Positions 32,601 through 43,607 of a DNA stretch of 64,000 nt are shown piece after piece. The notes under the pieces were generated by a model. It was not told the DNA's origin. It did not search any database and saw only the letters and a program-made list of their open reading frames with translations. This DNA is from Phytopythium helicoides (lineage: Eukaryota > Oomycota > Peronosporomycetes > Pythiales > Pythiaceae), in contig JANFNE010000017.1 in assembly GCA_024867545.1 (NCBI GenBank), positions 987,626 to 1,051,625 of the forward strand, in the 5' to 3' direction. Every line of letters begins with the position of its first letter. Position 1 is the stretch's first letter. Position numbers and translations under genes: made by a program.

Positions 32601-34576
32601 CAGCTCTCGGATCACTGTTCACGACCAATAACCTGAGTCCCTACATTTCAAGTATTATTGAAGCCAGCAGAAGTGAGAATAAGAGCATTGAAAGCGTTGT
32701 TCGAGCTTTTGGGGGAGAGTATGAACAGTTTTTGCTCACAACTGTTCGTTTCGCTTCAAGTGCCAAAGCTGGTATTAGCGACAAGCTTGTCCGAGTGTCA
32801 TACCAGTGTGGTTGCGAGTATTTGTTTGGAATCCATACCCTTCGAACATTGACAAACGCCTCCATTACAGTTGTTGGTAATAGCGTGATGATTAATAGTT
32901 CAGCCGCGTTCGCAGACTCTGTGACAAACTGGCTGTCGATTTTACCAGCTACTGAAGAAAGTGATTGTGAGAGGATGATGTTTTGCTCATGGTTCATCGA
33001 CGCAGCGACAGCGCTTCTTATTAACGACTCAACTACTGAACACACGCGAACGTGGTTATTTGATGCACTCATCCTGACTGACACAGGATCAGAAACCACA
33101 GCCAGCTGCATTCGAATAGTGACAGGTGTATTGGCATTCGTGATGAAATCGCTGGCGTTGTCAGAAGAAATGGAGCCAATGCTTGCTCGGACTGTGAAGC
33201 TGGTTGCATCTGTTTTGGACATATTGTTTGCGCGGCACAGCAGAATTCTTGTGCAGGATCCGATTAACAATGGCGCAGTCACCGTATCGGTTTCGAAGAT
33301 TCGTCGGGCAGTCATTGGCATTGCTGATATGCTTCACGAGATTATTCACACTCTACCGGACGCAGTGAAAACTGAAGAGGAAAAATCCAAGATCCAGCAA
33401 GCACTGGTGCTTGTTTTTGTCACGCAAGCAGACGTAATCTCCAGATTCTTTGCAGCATTAGAGATTATGGTCGATCTTGCTGTACTTGTTCCTCAACGAA
33501 GACTATCACTAAGCTCTTTGTCCTCTGGAAAATATGGCCAATATCCTGCGGATGAATTATCGCAGCTGTATTTATGCACTTTGAGTGTGGAGCGGATGGC
33601 TATCCTAAAGTTGTTGGAATATCGTAAACAATTCGAAGCAGTCTCCGACAATGCACTGGCGCTCGATTTAGACACCCTTTACCGTGGCGCTGTCGTGAAA
33701 GGTCTGATCCTAGCAGGATGCAGAGACCTGCTAGAGATCTTTATCCAAGAAATCATCTGCTCAGGTACCGAAAACGAGTGCGATCGTATCATTGTGCCCT
33801 TACTGACTGCCTTGGAAGATTTCCGGGGTACTCCAAATGCAAGCGATGCATTTGACGTGATTGACGTAGTAATTGAGAATTGTCGGACCAAAGACCCCAT
33901 TCGAGAGCGATTCGTGCTTGAGAGCGTATTCTCACCATCTCGTGGAGTCCTCGAAGCTGCCATTTATTACAAAGAGCGCGTCGACGAGAAAACGCACACA
34001 CTTGCTTTATTGCGGCTGCTTATCCGGCATGTTGCGAGGTCTACCATTCTGCAGCAGTTGATTGTTGAAAATCAAGTGTGGTTCAGTCGAGTTCAGTGGA
34101 TCGTAGAGTGGGTAGCCAGCACTGTTGATCCAACTTCCGAAATTCGTCGTGATCGCAGCTTCGACACATCTAATGCTAGCCTCAACAACTATCTAGAGCC
34201 GATGTGCAGGGATACAGTCGTTGCGTTGTTTATGGCGATTGAGAGTGGCTTCAAAACGACCGTTTTCACACGTAGTCCCACTGCAAGGTCCATTGAGCCC
34301 CAACTCAACGACTCGGAGGAAGAAGATGTAGGAACAGCTCCAAAATATACTGAAGAAAGCATGGATGAAAATCAAGCCGAGTTGGCGGACACTTCTATCG
34401 ATAATTCGAAGAGATTGGTAACCCATGAACAGCCAGAAGACGAAGAGAACGATTCGAACGACCGCATTTCTGTTGGTGATAATCGTGATATATCTACTTT
34501 TAGCTTCCGAGCTACGCCTCCGATGAGACTGCGTCTTGACTTGGATGCTGCGTTTGTCAACAACTCTGAAGCCTGA
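26618..34576 (+). CDS. Giant ubiquitin-specific protease, USP9X/FAF-like
   Basis: Two exons, 26618-27110 and 27165-34576; 2634 aa. The intron is 54 nt. A second in-frame acceptor 12 nt downstream (AG at 27176) would drop four residues. The first ~1600 residues are helical and repetitive-looking, with no catalytic motif. The USP catalytic domain follows: Cys box GLTNPGCVCYMNSLLQQ (Cys1621), zinc-finger-free middle, KNxKxLVCHLKRFNFD-like block, and His box SEAGHYYSFIKD (His1894) with FEFNDE (Asn1914/Asp1915). About 670 residues lie beyond, ending in an acidic tail. Size and placement of the domain match human USP9X closely; USP24 and USP34 are alternatives. It removes ubiquitin from substrates. 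The canonical G-x-T-C before the Cys is G-C-V-C here. Confidence 0.92.
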
Positions 34577-34640
34577 CGGGGTCACGCGCGCAGTCGATTT
34601 GAATTCCTTATTCATATTGTAACACTGGCAATACATACGC

Positions 34641-36164
34641 TTAGTTATTTGATGTAGCATCTACTTTACCAATACCTCGATCATGGCTCCCCCGGCGAGA
34701 TTTTCCTGCATTTGCCCGTTTGGAAGGATTAGCAGAAGAGCACCGCTTTAGTTTACAATCGAGTGCTCGGGTTTTCTGTCTGGTGTTGGTACAGCTGGCA
34801 GCACGAGTGAGCGATTTTGATGGGCAATCGGTTGCAGTTTCATGCTCCCACTTCAAACGTAATAGAGCTGAGGTGCTGTAGGATTCTCGATACTCGTCGT
34901 CAACACCAAAGTCGGACAACCATAGAAGTCGAGAGCGAGGTGATCGATTGGCCACCTCCTCGTCGTAAAACGAAAGGCTTAACATGGGTGATAGGGATGA
35001 TGAGGACGGTGAACCCGCAATCTGCTTGCTTCGAAAGGATGAGAACCCGTTTCCCGTAGTCCAAGGGCCTACTGGAGACCCTCCATCTGTATCCGTACTA
35101 TTGTCCGAGTCATCGCTTGTGCATTCAACTGCTAGCGCGTAGTTGTGCGCTCGCATCCTTTCGCGCCTTGGGCGAGATAGCTCACTTTCAGAAGCGGCAG
35201 CTGTAGTCGTCGATGCAGGTTGCCTCATCAAAGTTGAGAAAATTGGTACCGGAGGTTTTCGGGTTGGCCGTGGATTTAAAGTTGCCCCTTCAATGAGATG
35301 GCAATGTCCCCTTTCATTATCCTGGATTTCGTGCAGCTCTGGTTCTTCAACCGATTTGACGGTGCTTTCCCACTCTCCTTTTTCTGTGGAAGAAGGCAGC
35401 GTGACAGAGACTACTTGTGATGGTTGATTTGGCACTGATGGGAAGGTTCCAGTAATCAAAGCCGGAAGAGCACTCTCAGTCTTGAGAGACGAGGTCGCTG
35501 TCGAGGGTCTTACCCTTTTGCTCAAACTTGAGGTTGGACGCGGACGTGCATTTGTGCGTGGTCTCTCACCAGTTCCAGCCTGCAACATTTTCTCCAATGG
35601 ATTTTTTAGGTGGCGTCGATGGTGAACTGCATTGTCACCGTTTCGTGCTGAGGCAGCATCAGGCTGCTTTCCAGCTTGGTTGTGTTTGAATATGTGATCA
35701 CGAAGTTCTTGGATGATTCCTTCGAGCTCAGAATCCGAACGGGTAAGCGTTGGCGTTGCTGTGTGTGAATTGTTCCTTTGACGCATGATGTCTGTACTGC
35801 CTAAGGTGACAGCTGTGTGCGGTTTAGAGAACATCGTGGCTAGATTATTGCTCGATTGCTCGCTGTCATTATTGCTACTTGAAGCCACACCGGTTCCTGC
35901 GCACACAAGTATTGGCTTTACGAAGGCTCCGGCTCCAGGGGGTGTCAGTGTGTCCGGCAATGCCGGAGTGGTGCTCTTCGTACATCTGTTTGCTGGCTTT
36001 CGCGTGTACCGACTGGGTTCTGAGGTGGCAGGCTTACAAGTAATTGGTGGTTTCTTCTGGGGCTCTGACGAGACAACTTGGGTGATTGCATCTTCGTCGC
36101 GTGAACTGACGAGCAGGGCTGGCCCAGTGGTGCTAAGAAAACTAGGCGTCTCGCCCCATCTCAT
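34641..36164 (-). CDS. Ser/Pro-rich, largely disordered protein
   Basis: 507 aa with ATG start and no intron; no known domain is recognised. Composition is rich in Ser, Thr, Pro, Arg and Asn throughout. One short helix-like segment, DSELEGIIQELRDHIFKH (about 142-159), may be a coiled coil or binding motif. Another ordered-looking stretch is SRLLWLSDFGVDDEYRESY near residue 405, ahead of a basic C-terminus (RKSRRGS-like). It is convergent with the USP gene, 64 bp between stops. An open frame this long across the whole length on one strand, with coherent composition, supports a real gene. Function unknown. Confidence 0.65.
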   Translation of the reverse strand: MRWGETPSFLSTTGPALLVSSRDEDAITQVVSSEPQKKPPITCKPATSEPSRYTRKPANRCTKSTTPALPDTLTPPGAGAFVKPILVCAGTGVASSSNNDSEQSSNNLATMFSKPHTAVTLGSTDIMRQRNNSHTATPTLTRSDSELEGIIQELRDHIFKHNQAGKQPDAASARNGDNAVHHRRHLKNPLEKMLQAGTGERPRTNARPRPTSSLSKRVRPSTATSSLKTESALPALITGTFPSVPNQPSQVVSVTLPSSTEKGEWESTVKSVEEPELHEIQDNERGHCHLIEGATLNPRPTRKPPVPIFSTLMRQPASTTTAAASESELSRPRRERMRAHNYALAVECTSDDSDNSTDTDGGSPVGPWTTGNGFSSFRSKQIAGSPSSSSLSPMLSLSFYDEEVANRSPRSRLLWLSDFGVDDEYRESYSTSALLRLKWEHETATDCPSKSLTRAASCTNTRQKTRALDCKLKRCSSANPSKRANAGKSRRGSHDRGIGKVDATSNN

Positions 36165-36310
36165 CGTGATCCAACTACGTAGTCAAGGTCTTCAAGTAAT
36201 CTGCTTACAACTTTCACAAGCACGAATGGGAAATCAATCCTTCACGCAGCGCGAGAAAGAGTTCAAACTGCAACACGATGCTTCGCTTCACAAATTTAGT
36301 CTGTTATTGA

Positions 36311-37457
36311 TCACATTGCCGTCTGAAAATAACGTGGGTCAAAGATTGGCCTCATCATGTCGTCGTCGTCGTCGATGTCATCATCCTCGCCAATTGAGAA
36401 TGGGTTTGGCATACCGGGGGGAGGTCTCACCAGACTAGGGGGCAATCGAAACGGCCTGCGACTCGCATGCGGAATGCCTCGCATCCACTCGGGCGGCGGT
36501 TGCATCTGAAGCCACCTTGACTGCTGCACTCGGCGGTGTTGCCAGAACGAAATATAGAGCGTTTTGGGGTGGTCAACAGGTCTGGTCATGGCCGCGGGAA
36601 ATTCTGCAGGAATAAAGGCATGAGATCTCCGGGCACGCTACACCAACAAAATATGTGTACCTGCTCGAGTGAACGCCTCCCACAACCCCCGGTCACGCCC
36701 CAGCTCCTGAAGACTCTGCGATTCACGTTGTGAGATCTTCCACTTGAGTGAGCGTGTGCAATGCAACGAACCTTGTTCGCTTGAGCAAGCCGCGCAAACT
36801 CGGCGCCTCGTAGAAACAGCGCGATGCGGCAGACTAGCGCGTCCGACAGGCGACTGAGCTCGGCATCTTGAGTTTTTGCATGCACTAACGGAGCGCTGGT
36901 CGTGCTGAGCGCTGCCGGGAGCTCGCCAAATAGGTTGCGCTCGAGTCTGCGTCCCCAACAGGGTTATTCATCGTGAGCAACATTGGCGCAAAGGTCCACG
37001 CGAGCTTTCTACCGACCTCCAGCCGAGCATCTCTCGGTTGCAGAGCCATCCCCTCGCGGCCACGAGCTTTCCATCGTCAAAATCCTGCGTCCCAGCCTGG
37101 CGCTTGACGTAGTCTGCGATTCTGCGGCCCACGAGTCGTGAGAATTCGTCCGAAGGTTGTATTTTTTTCGCGTTCTGCTCACTTGAGCGGGACGCGAAGG
37201 CTCTTGCCGCTCTCGGACGCCACGAAGTGCACGAACAGCGCGTCTCCGACCTTGAGGGCGCGCACCAGGACTCGGCCCACACCGTCGACGTCAAAGTCCG
37301 CTTGCGGGTGCAGATTGACGTCCCCAGCGAACGAATCGACGCCAAAATCGGCTCCAGACGACGCCCGGGAGCTCGCGGGGGCGATGGACCAGCCCTTGGA
37401 GCGCAGGAGCGCGTGCAGCAGCCACAGGAGCGCGCCGGCGGCCGTCAGGTCGGCCAT
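36311..37457 (-). CDS. FBXO7-like F-box protein
   Basis: Five exons, minus strand: 37457-37183, 37121-37017, 36946-36772, 36715-36661, 36603-36311. The introns (61, 70, 56, 57 nt) are all GT-AG, and the join is 903 nt in frame, giving 300 aa. Residues ~8-135 resemble an FP (FBXO7/PI31) domain: a hydrophobic helix ALLWLLHALLRSKGW, then DVNLHPQADFDVDG and VLVRALKVGDALFVHF strands. Residues ~155-205 are an F-box (LSDALVCRIALFLRGAEFAR, then GLWEAFTRAEFP). The C-terminus is a Pro/Arg-rich region (RPFRLPPSLVRPPPGMPNPF) with an acidic run and RPIFDPRYF, like the proline-rich tail of FBXO7. No ubiquitin-like domain is seen. FBXO7 recruits SCF ligase and binds proteasome factors. The exon joins are inferred from frame and splice signals. 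Confidence 0.7.
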
Positions 37458-37560
37458 GATGCGGCGCTTCTTGGCGAACGTTCACGTATGAGTCGAGTAG
37501 TAGTTGGGTTGATTTGGTGTATTACTGACGGACACTTGCCTATTGTATGGGACCCTACGT

Positions 37561-39108
37561 TTAGCTGGTCGAGTTGTTGCGGATGTAGTACGGCTCGTTC
37601 TGGTACTCCTCCTTGCAGTAGGGGAAGAGCGTGTCATCGTCCGAGGGCGTGAAGAGGTCCTTGCCCGACGTGATGACCGAGTAGACGCCGCAGGCGAAGC
37701 ACACGACGATGATGAGCATCGCGATGAACTTCTCGTACTTGGGCAGGTTGCGCCAGAAGACCTTGAGGTACATGATCATGGGCATGATGAGGCAGCTCGT
37801 CGTGTGCGCCGAAGCGCCCGTGAAGTCCTCCAGGTCCAGGAACTTGCTGCGAGCCGCGATGGCGATGGCCACCAGGATCAGGATGATCACCAGGCGCAGC
37901 GAGATGTAGCGGATCGTGTTGCGCGTGCCCTGGTACTCGGACAGGTTGTAGCTCTCCTCCTCGCCGCCCTCGGTCGTCGTGTCCATGCCACTCTCGAGCG
38001 CGCCGTGGCTCGTGCTCGTCACAGAGCCGCCACGCGAGATGCGCTGGGGCGTCGAGCTCAGCACGTATGAACGCTTCTCCTGCAGCTCCTCATCCAGGTC
38101 GTCGACGCCGAACGACTGCGTAGGCTGCTTGTGCATGCCAAGGATCATGCGCTCAGCCATGTAGAACGGCGGCTGGAGCAGGGTCGAGAAGGCAATCGTA
38201 ATGTGCACCTGCATGAACAGGTAGGCCATGATGACAGCACCGCGGTTGGCCGTGAAGCCGAGAGGAGAGACACCCGTCGGGTTGCTGGTGTCGACGAACG
38301 AGTAAAGCAGGTTGCCATTCAGCTGGCAACCTCCGGCGGTGTAACCCGTGATGGCGATGATGAGGAAGAAGGCAGAGATGACGACGATCGTGACCATGAC
38401 GACGTTGGGCATGCGCTGCGGCTGTGAGTGCTCACGGTGCAGGTCCGGAACAATAATGGCAGCACCGTAGGCAAGCGCAAGACTGCCGAACGAGTCCAGG
38501 ACCTGGCCGATCGAGACATCAGGCGCCGGGATCGTCGGGTGGCCACGCATGTTCCACTGCAACACCGAAATGCCAATGACGTCGGCAATGATGGTGCCCA
38601 TGCAACCGGCGAAGGCCATGCCCGCACTCTCCTTGAGGGTCGGGATGAGGCAGACCGGTGTCACGGTGATGGCCATGAAGAAGATCCAGAAGATCTTGCC
38701 GAACGAATCCGGGAAGAGCACATCAAGCAGCGTCGAGCTCATGACCAGGAAGGCAATCGGGACGAGCAGGCAGACACCCATCTGCGAGATGACGGTAATC
38801 CAGCGGCCCCACTTGCCGAGCGTCCACTCACCGACGTCACCGTAGGTCTTGACCGATGATGGGGCGACGAGAAGCACCTTGGAGAGAGCCACCGTGGTGT
38901 ACGTGTTGGCGAAGATCATGAAAGCGAGGGCGATCGAGGCGTAGATCGGACCAGCACGGGCGTAGTTGGCAGGCATGGCAAGCGAGCCGATACCGCAGAC
39001 GCAGCAGAAGAGGTTGAACGAGGCCTTGAAGTCATCGGCCGTGAACCAGGCGGAGGACTTGCCTCCGGCACCCCGGACAGGCACTTGTGGGGTCAAGACG
39101 GTCGCCAT
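37561..39108 (-). CDS. Amino acid/auxin permease (AAAP), copy 1
   Basis: 515 aa, intronless, Aa_trans/AAAP family. TM1 signature CGIGSLAMPANYARAGP, about 11 hydrophobic segments, and a cytosolic loop between residues ~335 and 400 with ELQEKRSYVLSSTPQ. The C-terminus FPYCKEEYQNEPYYIR is shared by the array. AAAP carriers move neutral or cationic amino acids by proton or sodium coupling across the plasma membrane or lysosome. It is nearest to copy 2 in sequence and in its 5' flank, so the pair is a recent duplication. First of six same-strand copies. Confidence 0.93.
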   Translation of the reverse strand: MATVLTPQVPVRGAGGKSSAWFTADDFKASFNLFCCVCGIGSLAMPANYARAGPIYASIALAFMIFANTYTTVALSKVLLVAPSSVKTYGDVGEWTLGKWGRWITVISQMGVCLLVPIAFLVMSSTLLDVLFPDSFGKIFWIFFMAITVTPVCLIPTLKESAGMAFAGCMGTIIADVIGISVLQWNMRGHPTIPAPDVSIGQVLDSFGSLALAYGAAIIVPDLHREHSQPQRMPNVVMVTIVVISAFFLIIAITGYTAGGCQLNGNLLYSFVDTSNPTGVSPLGFTANRGAVIMAYLFMQVHITIAFSTLLQPPFYMAERMILGMHKQPTQSFGVDDLDEELQEKRSYVLSSTPQRISRGGSVTSTSHGALESGMDTTTEGGEEESYNLSEYQGTRNTIRYISLRLVIILILVAIAIAARSKFLDLEDFTGASAHTTSCLIMPMIMYLKVFWRNLPKYEKFIAMLIIVVCFACGVYSVITSGKDLFTPSDDDTLFPYCKEEYQNEPYYIRNNSTS

Positions 39109-39157
39109 CGAAGCTTGCGAAGACCGGAAAGTTGTGGCTGGGTCGCTGCAACGGAGG

Positions 39158-39173
39158 AAATTCGAAAGTGAGC
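39158..39173 (-). promoter_or_regulatory. Inr-FPR core promoter of AAAP copy 1
   Basis: On the minus strand GCTCACTTTCGAATTT differs from the oomycete consensus GCTCAYTYYNCAWTTT at one position. It lies 50-65 bp upstream of the ATG. The surrounding GAGGAAATT context is shared with copy 2. Confidence 0.65.
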
Positions 39174-40103
39174 TCTAGTGGCGGCGGCGCGCGACCGCGA
39201 CATGTTGTTGGCTGCGCGCTGTGCCGGTGTGGTGGAGCGATGGCTGATGGCTCACACTCACACGCCGGACAGCGGCCAGCCTCTGCTCGTGACTGTGCGG
39301 TTCACTATAGTGCAAGCACGGTCTCCGATGGGCTGCAATCGAGCACAGGCGCACAAGAATTGAGCCTGTGCCGGTGCAGAAGCCCCGCACACGGTACACG
39401 CAATGTGGAGCCTTGCTGCATGCTCCATGCTCTTTTCCCCCATGACGATATGTACGGTGTGCGTGTCCCTGCTTGCAGTTCACCCTCGCCGGGGTCTAGA
39501 CCGGCCCAAGGCAAGATACGGAGAGCTTGGCGGACGAGGACAGGAGGCATTAGGGCCGCAGCAGACAGGTGGGAGGCCCTGGGTTTAGTGCGAAGCCTGT
39601 CACGCGATAGATCGCCCTCTCACTCGCGATGCGTCCTCTACGCTAATCTCGTGAGACTTGGCACTCCATTCAAACCCCAAATTTCGGCCACCTTCAGGAA
39701 CGCATACATGTGAAGGAGCTGGGATTTGCCCATCTGGCTGACATGTGACAGCCCCACCTTCCAGTTCTGGTGCGAATGTCTGAAGCACGCCCATCTTCCC
39801 CATAGACAAGTCGAGGGCGCCGCTAATGCCAGGGAGGAGCACCACTGGTGCCCCATCTCTCTCATCAGCCGGCTGTCACCAAGCAAACCCGCTCTAGTCG
39901 ACAGAGCGCGGCCATTCATCTAATCAGTCGTTGAGACGTGATTCGCAGCAGTGAATCGATCAGAGACGAGCATGTCGTGACGTGATGGAGTCCGTATGCC
40001 TTTTGTATGAATGAAAGTAATACTAGTACATCAAGAACAGCTTCAACGTGCGCTATCGATCTCAACGAGAAGAGATCCGCCTACACTAACTACCAACAAC
40101 AAC
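39174..40103. other. Intergenic spacer between AAAP copies 1 and 2
   Basis: About 930 bp with no gene. TGCCGGTG occurs at about 39222, 113 bp upstream of copy 1. Short open frames are not supported by composition or similarity. Confidence 0.5.
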
Positions 40104-41663
40104 TTAGTTGGTCGAGTTGCTGCGGATGTAGTAGGGCTCGTTCTGGTACTCCTCCTTGCAGTATGGGAAGAGCGTGTCGTCGTCCGAGGGCGTGAAGAGG
40201 TTTTTGCCGGCCTTGATCACGGCGTAGACGCCGCACAGAGTGCAAATGACGATGATCAGGATCGAAGCGAACTTCTCGTGCTTGGGGAGGCTTCGCCAGA
40301 ACACCTTGAGGTACAGGACCATCGGGAGAATTAGGTTGTTGGTAGTGTGCGCCGAGGCTCCCGTGAAGTCCTCCAGGTCGAGGAACTTCTTTCGCGCGGC
40401 GATTGCAACCGCGACCATGATTAGGATGATGACAAGGCGCAGCGAGATGTAACGCAGCATGTTGCGCTTGCCCTGGTACTCGGTCAGATTGTAGCCTTCT
40501 TCTTCGAAAGAGTCGCCTGTCGTGTCCACACCGCTCTCGAGGGCTCCGTTGCTGTTGCTAGTCACCGATCCTCCACGCGAGATCCTCTGTGGCGTCGAGC
40601 TCAGCACGTACGAGCGCTTCTCCTGCAGCTCCTCGATCATGTCCATGTCATCGACACCGTACGCCTGAGCAGGTTGCTTGTGCATGCCCAGAATGAACCG
40701 CTCAGCGTAGTAGAACGGTGGCTGCATGATTGTCGCGAACGCGAGAGTGAGATGCACCTGCATGAAGATGTAGGACATGATGACTGCCCCACGGTTGGCC
40801 GTAAAACCCAGCGGTGAGACTCCAGTCGGGTTGCTGGTGTCGACGAACGAGTAGAGTAGGTTTCCGCTGAGCTGGCAACCTCCAGCAGTGTAGCCGACGA
40901 CTGCGATAATGACGAAGAAGATCGAAACGGCAAGGACCGTAACCATGACGACGTTGGGCATGCGCTGGGGCTGTGAGTGCTCGCGTTGCAGGTCCGGGAG
41001 GATGATAGCAGCACCGTAGGCGAGTGCGAGACTGCCGAACGACTGAAGAACCTGGTCAAGAGATACATCGGGAGCCGGAACCGTAGGGTGGCCGCGCATG
41101 TTCCACTGCAGAATGCAGATACCGATCACATCTGCGACGATTGTTCCCAAGCAGCCAGCGAACGCCATTCCAGCGCCCTCTTTGAGTGTCGGGATGAGAG
41201 AAGCGGGGGTGACTGTGATTGCCATGAAAAAGATCCAGAAGATTTGACCAAATGAGTCTGGGAAAATGACCTCAAGAAGAGTAGAGCCTAGAATGAGGAA
41301 GGCGATCGGGACGAGCACACAAATGGCGAGCTGAGAGACTACGGCAACCCAACGGCCCCACTTGCCCAGTACCCACTCACCAACATCACCATAGGTCTTG
41401 ACTGACGACGGAGCGACGAGAAGCACCTTGGAAAGAGCCACCGTAGTGTACGTGTTCGCACATATCATGAACGCAAGTGCGATAGAAGCGTAGATTGGGC
41501 CGGCGCGAGCATAATTTGCCGGCATGGCGAGTGAGCCGATACCACAGACGCAGCAAAAGAGGTTGAACGAGGTCTTGAAATCCTCGCCAGTAAACCAGGC
41601 AGACGATTTGCCACCAGAAGCGCCGGTGGCCGTCGGTAGATTTGAAGTGCGTGCGTTAGTCAT
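40104..41663 (-). CDS. Amino acid/auxin permease (AAAP), copy 2
   Basis: 519 aa, intronless, ATG start. Closest relative of copy 1: the same N-terminal GGKSSAWFTGEDFKTSFN, CGIGSLAMPANYARAGP in TM1, and FPYCKEEYQNEPYYIR at the end. The loop carries KQPAQAYGVDDMDMIEELQ and SSTPQRISRGG; the two extra residues MI relative to copy 1 lie in this loop. Membrane helices are strongly conserved, while loop and termini vary. Confidence 0.93.
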   Translation of the reverse strand: MTNARTSNLPTATGASGGKSSAWFTGEDFKTSFNLFCCVCGIGSLAMPANYARAGPIYASIALAFMICANTYTTVALSKVLLVAPSSVKTYGDVGEWVLGKWGRWVAVVSQLAICVLVPIAFLILGSTLLEVIFPDSFGQIFWIFFMAITVTPASLIPTLKEGAGMAFAGCLGTIVADVIGICILQWNMRGHPTVPAPDVSLDQVLQSFGSLALAYGAAIILPDLQREHSQPQRMPNVVMVTVLAVSIFFVIIAVVGYTAGGCQLSGNLLYSFVDTSNPTGVSPLGFTANRGAVIMSYIFMQVHLTLAFATIMQPPFYYAERFILGMHKQPAQAYGVDDMDMIEELQEKRSYVLSSTPQRISRGGSVTSNSNGALESGVDTTGDSFEEEGYNLTEYQGKRNMLRYISLRLVIILIMVAVAIAARKKFLDLEDFTGASAHTTNNLILPMVLYLKVFWRSLPKHEKFASILIIVICTLCGVYAVIKAGKNLFTPSDDDTLFPYCKEEYQNEPYYIRSNSTN

Positions 41664-41713
41664 TTTAATCCGCGCTGCGGGCCAGAGGGGACTTGTGGTG
41701 CTTGCAGCGGAGG

Positions 41714-41729
41714 AAATTGGAAAGTGAGC
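41714..41729 (-). promoter_or_regulatory. Inr-FPR core promoter of AAAP copy 2
   Basis: GCTCACTTTCCAATTT on the minus strand is a full match to GCTCAYTYYNCAWTTT, 51-66 bp upstream of the ATG. TGCCGGTG occurs about 40 bp further upstream (near 41769). Confidence 0.75.
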
Positions 41730-43607
41730 GGTGGAACGGGTGGTGCGCGATTGAGACCGCGATATTCGTGCCGGTGTCGAGGCGTGATGGCTGATAGCTA
41801 GCTTGGCGAGCAGGCAAGCAAACGAGGGGTGGGAAAGCCAGAGAGGCTGTCTGCAGTAGTTGGGCGTCGCAGAGGACTATCGTAACGTCTGCTGTTGCAG
41901 TGCATTTTACACTAGAGTAAGCTTGAGCTGTCTCGTGATTAGATGTGTATCGAAAGAGCTGCTTCAGCTTCACTGATACGATGCAGTCGGTATGAGTGGC
42001 AAGCGCGGTGCCAATTCATACAGCCGGGCTCTCTCCCTCGCCCGCCCGTGTATCCATCTCTGACGCGCATCACTTCGCATGATTCGACGCATCTCGCCCG
42101 AGTGATTTGAGTCCCGCAGTGTTTTTGCTGCCGACTCGCCCAGTTTCTGCTTTGGAGAGCGGGTTTGCCGCGCGGCGACCAGCAGCTGAAGGTCTGTGCC
42201 AGGGTAGGGACGCTCCCCCTGGTGTTAGCAGTGCCACTCGACTGGTCTACGGTGCCCATCGCCGCGAGCTAACCGAGTCTCTACAATGCGATCCGGAGGC
42301 GTAATTAATACGATCTTGAACGATCAACAAGTAGATGCGAATTGGGAGCACACCCGCAGCAAATTATGCATGCGAAAAAGGAGGCAGTTTGGGGCTCTCA
42401 TGTGACAGCCTCGAACTCCATTCTTCGTGCACAACAAGCTCTCCGTATCTCGAGGATGAGAGAGGCCGCCAAGCTCGTCAATGTGCGGAGATTTTGTGGT
42501 TTTGGTAGCTTGTGCCAGAAGATTGGCGGGCGATGCGGCCTTCAAGTGACCTCCAAAAGACCCAGCACAGCTTGTGCCGCAAACTTTGGGGATCTCCTCT
42601 CGGCCCCTGGAATTTGACGAGCCCTCATCCTAGAGACTCGAAGCTTCTCCACAGTGCATTGTGCAGTGGAAGCTACGGAAGAAAGGGATCTTGGTTGGGA
42701 TCCGAGGTGGATGCCGCCCACCGTGCGTTCGTGAAAACGAACCCACGAAAGGCATCCACCCCACGACAAACATGATACACGTGTCATCCATTGACGATGC
42801 CAAAACATCTTTCACGACAGATGAACTCGTTGAGACGCTACGAATTGCGAGTGGCGCTTTAGTCTTTGAGGCGCATGGCGGCTGTTGCCGTTCCCGTGTC
42901 AGTTCAATGATAGGACGATAAATTCAAGTTGAACACGACGGATATACGGACTAGAACGCGTTGCAGTGGCAAACTACAAGTGCTGGGTGGCTTCGGCAAG
43001 AGGGCTCGAAGCTCTTTCGCTCTCTCGAGGTGTGGTTTGCGCCAAACAGAATTACTGTACCGATAGATCCAGGTTGAACTGGACTCTATCAAGCTTGCGC
43101 TACAGGCCTTGGTTTGCCAAGTGCTTGCGCAACATTGGATCTGCAGCAGTGAGCTAGCATTGCGCTGTTCTGCCCGCAATCAAGCAATGAACCTTGACCT
43201 TCAAAAGGCTCCAATTTGTTGCCTCGGTGTTGAAGCCAAGAACGACGACTCTTGATGCTCAGGTATTCATTTTTTTGTAGAATTTTCCTTGTCAGACATG
43301 TCAATGGGAGCCTATCGCCCCGCTGGCTTAGCATGCAAGTTCTTGCCACAAAGGAGCGACTTTGCCCTGGTTGACTGATCTTTAGACCTGGCTGTGTTGA
43401 GATGCACAACGTTGATCGATCAGGTGGAGGCCCGAGCTTCGAGAGACGGACACCTGTGGCTGCTACAGTCGCAGGTCGAGGTTGACCTCGACACCTTGGC
43501 GTATCCACCCACGAGTTGTGGATGGCCGAGCTGCGGATGCATAGAGTTCTGGACAACTTCGTGTGAATCTGATCAACGCATACGTTTATTATCCACCTAA
43601 AAGATCT
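41730..43607. other. Long intergenic spacer, copies 2-3
   Basis: 1.9 kb without a supported gene, the largest gap in the array. It contains the hairpin at 42706-42760 described separately. Open frames on both strands are short and have no recognisable family. Confidence 0.5.
42706..42760. other. Two-stem hairpin with GAAA loop
   Basis: Outer arms GGTGGATGCC and GGCATCCACC are perfect complements. Inside, GTTCGT-GAAA-ACGAAC forms a second perfect stem closed by a GNRA-type tetraloop. Transcription is not shown; it could be a structured RNA element or a transposon relic. Confidence 0.45.

Noticed and set aside
42342..42815. Several 60-90 codon frames between AAAP copies 2 and 3
   Set aside because: Competing frames on both strands, no family, and interrupted by the hairpin.
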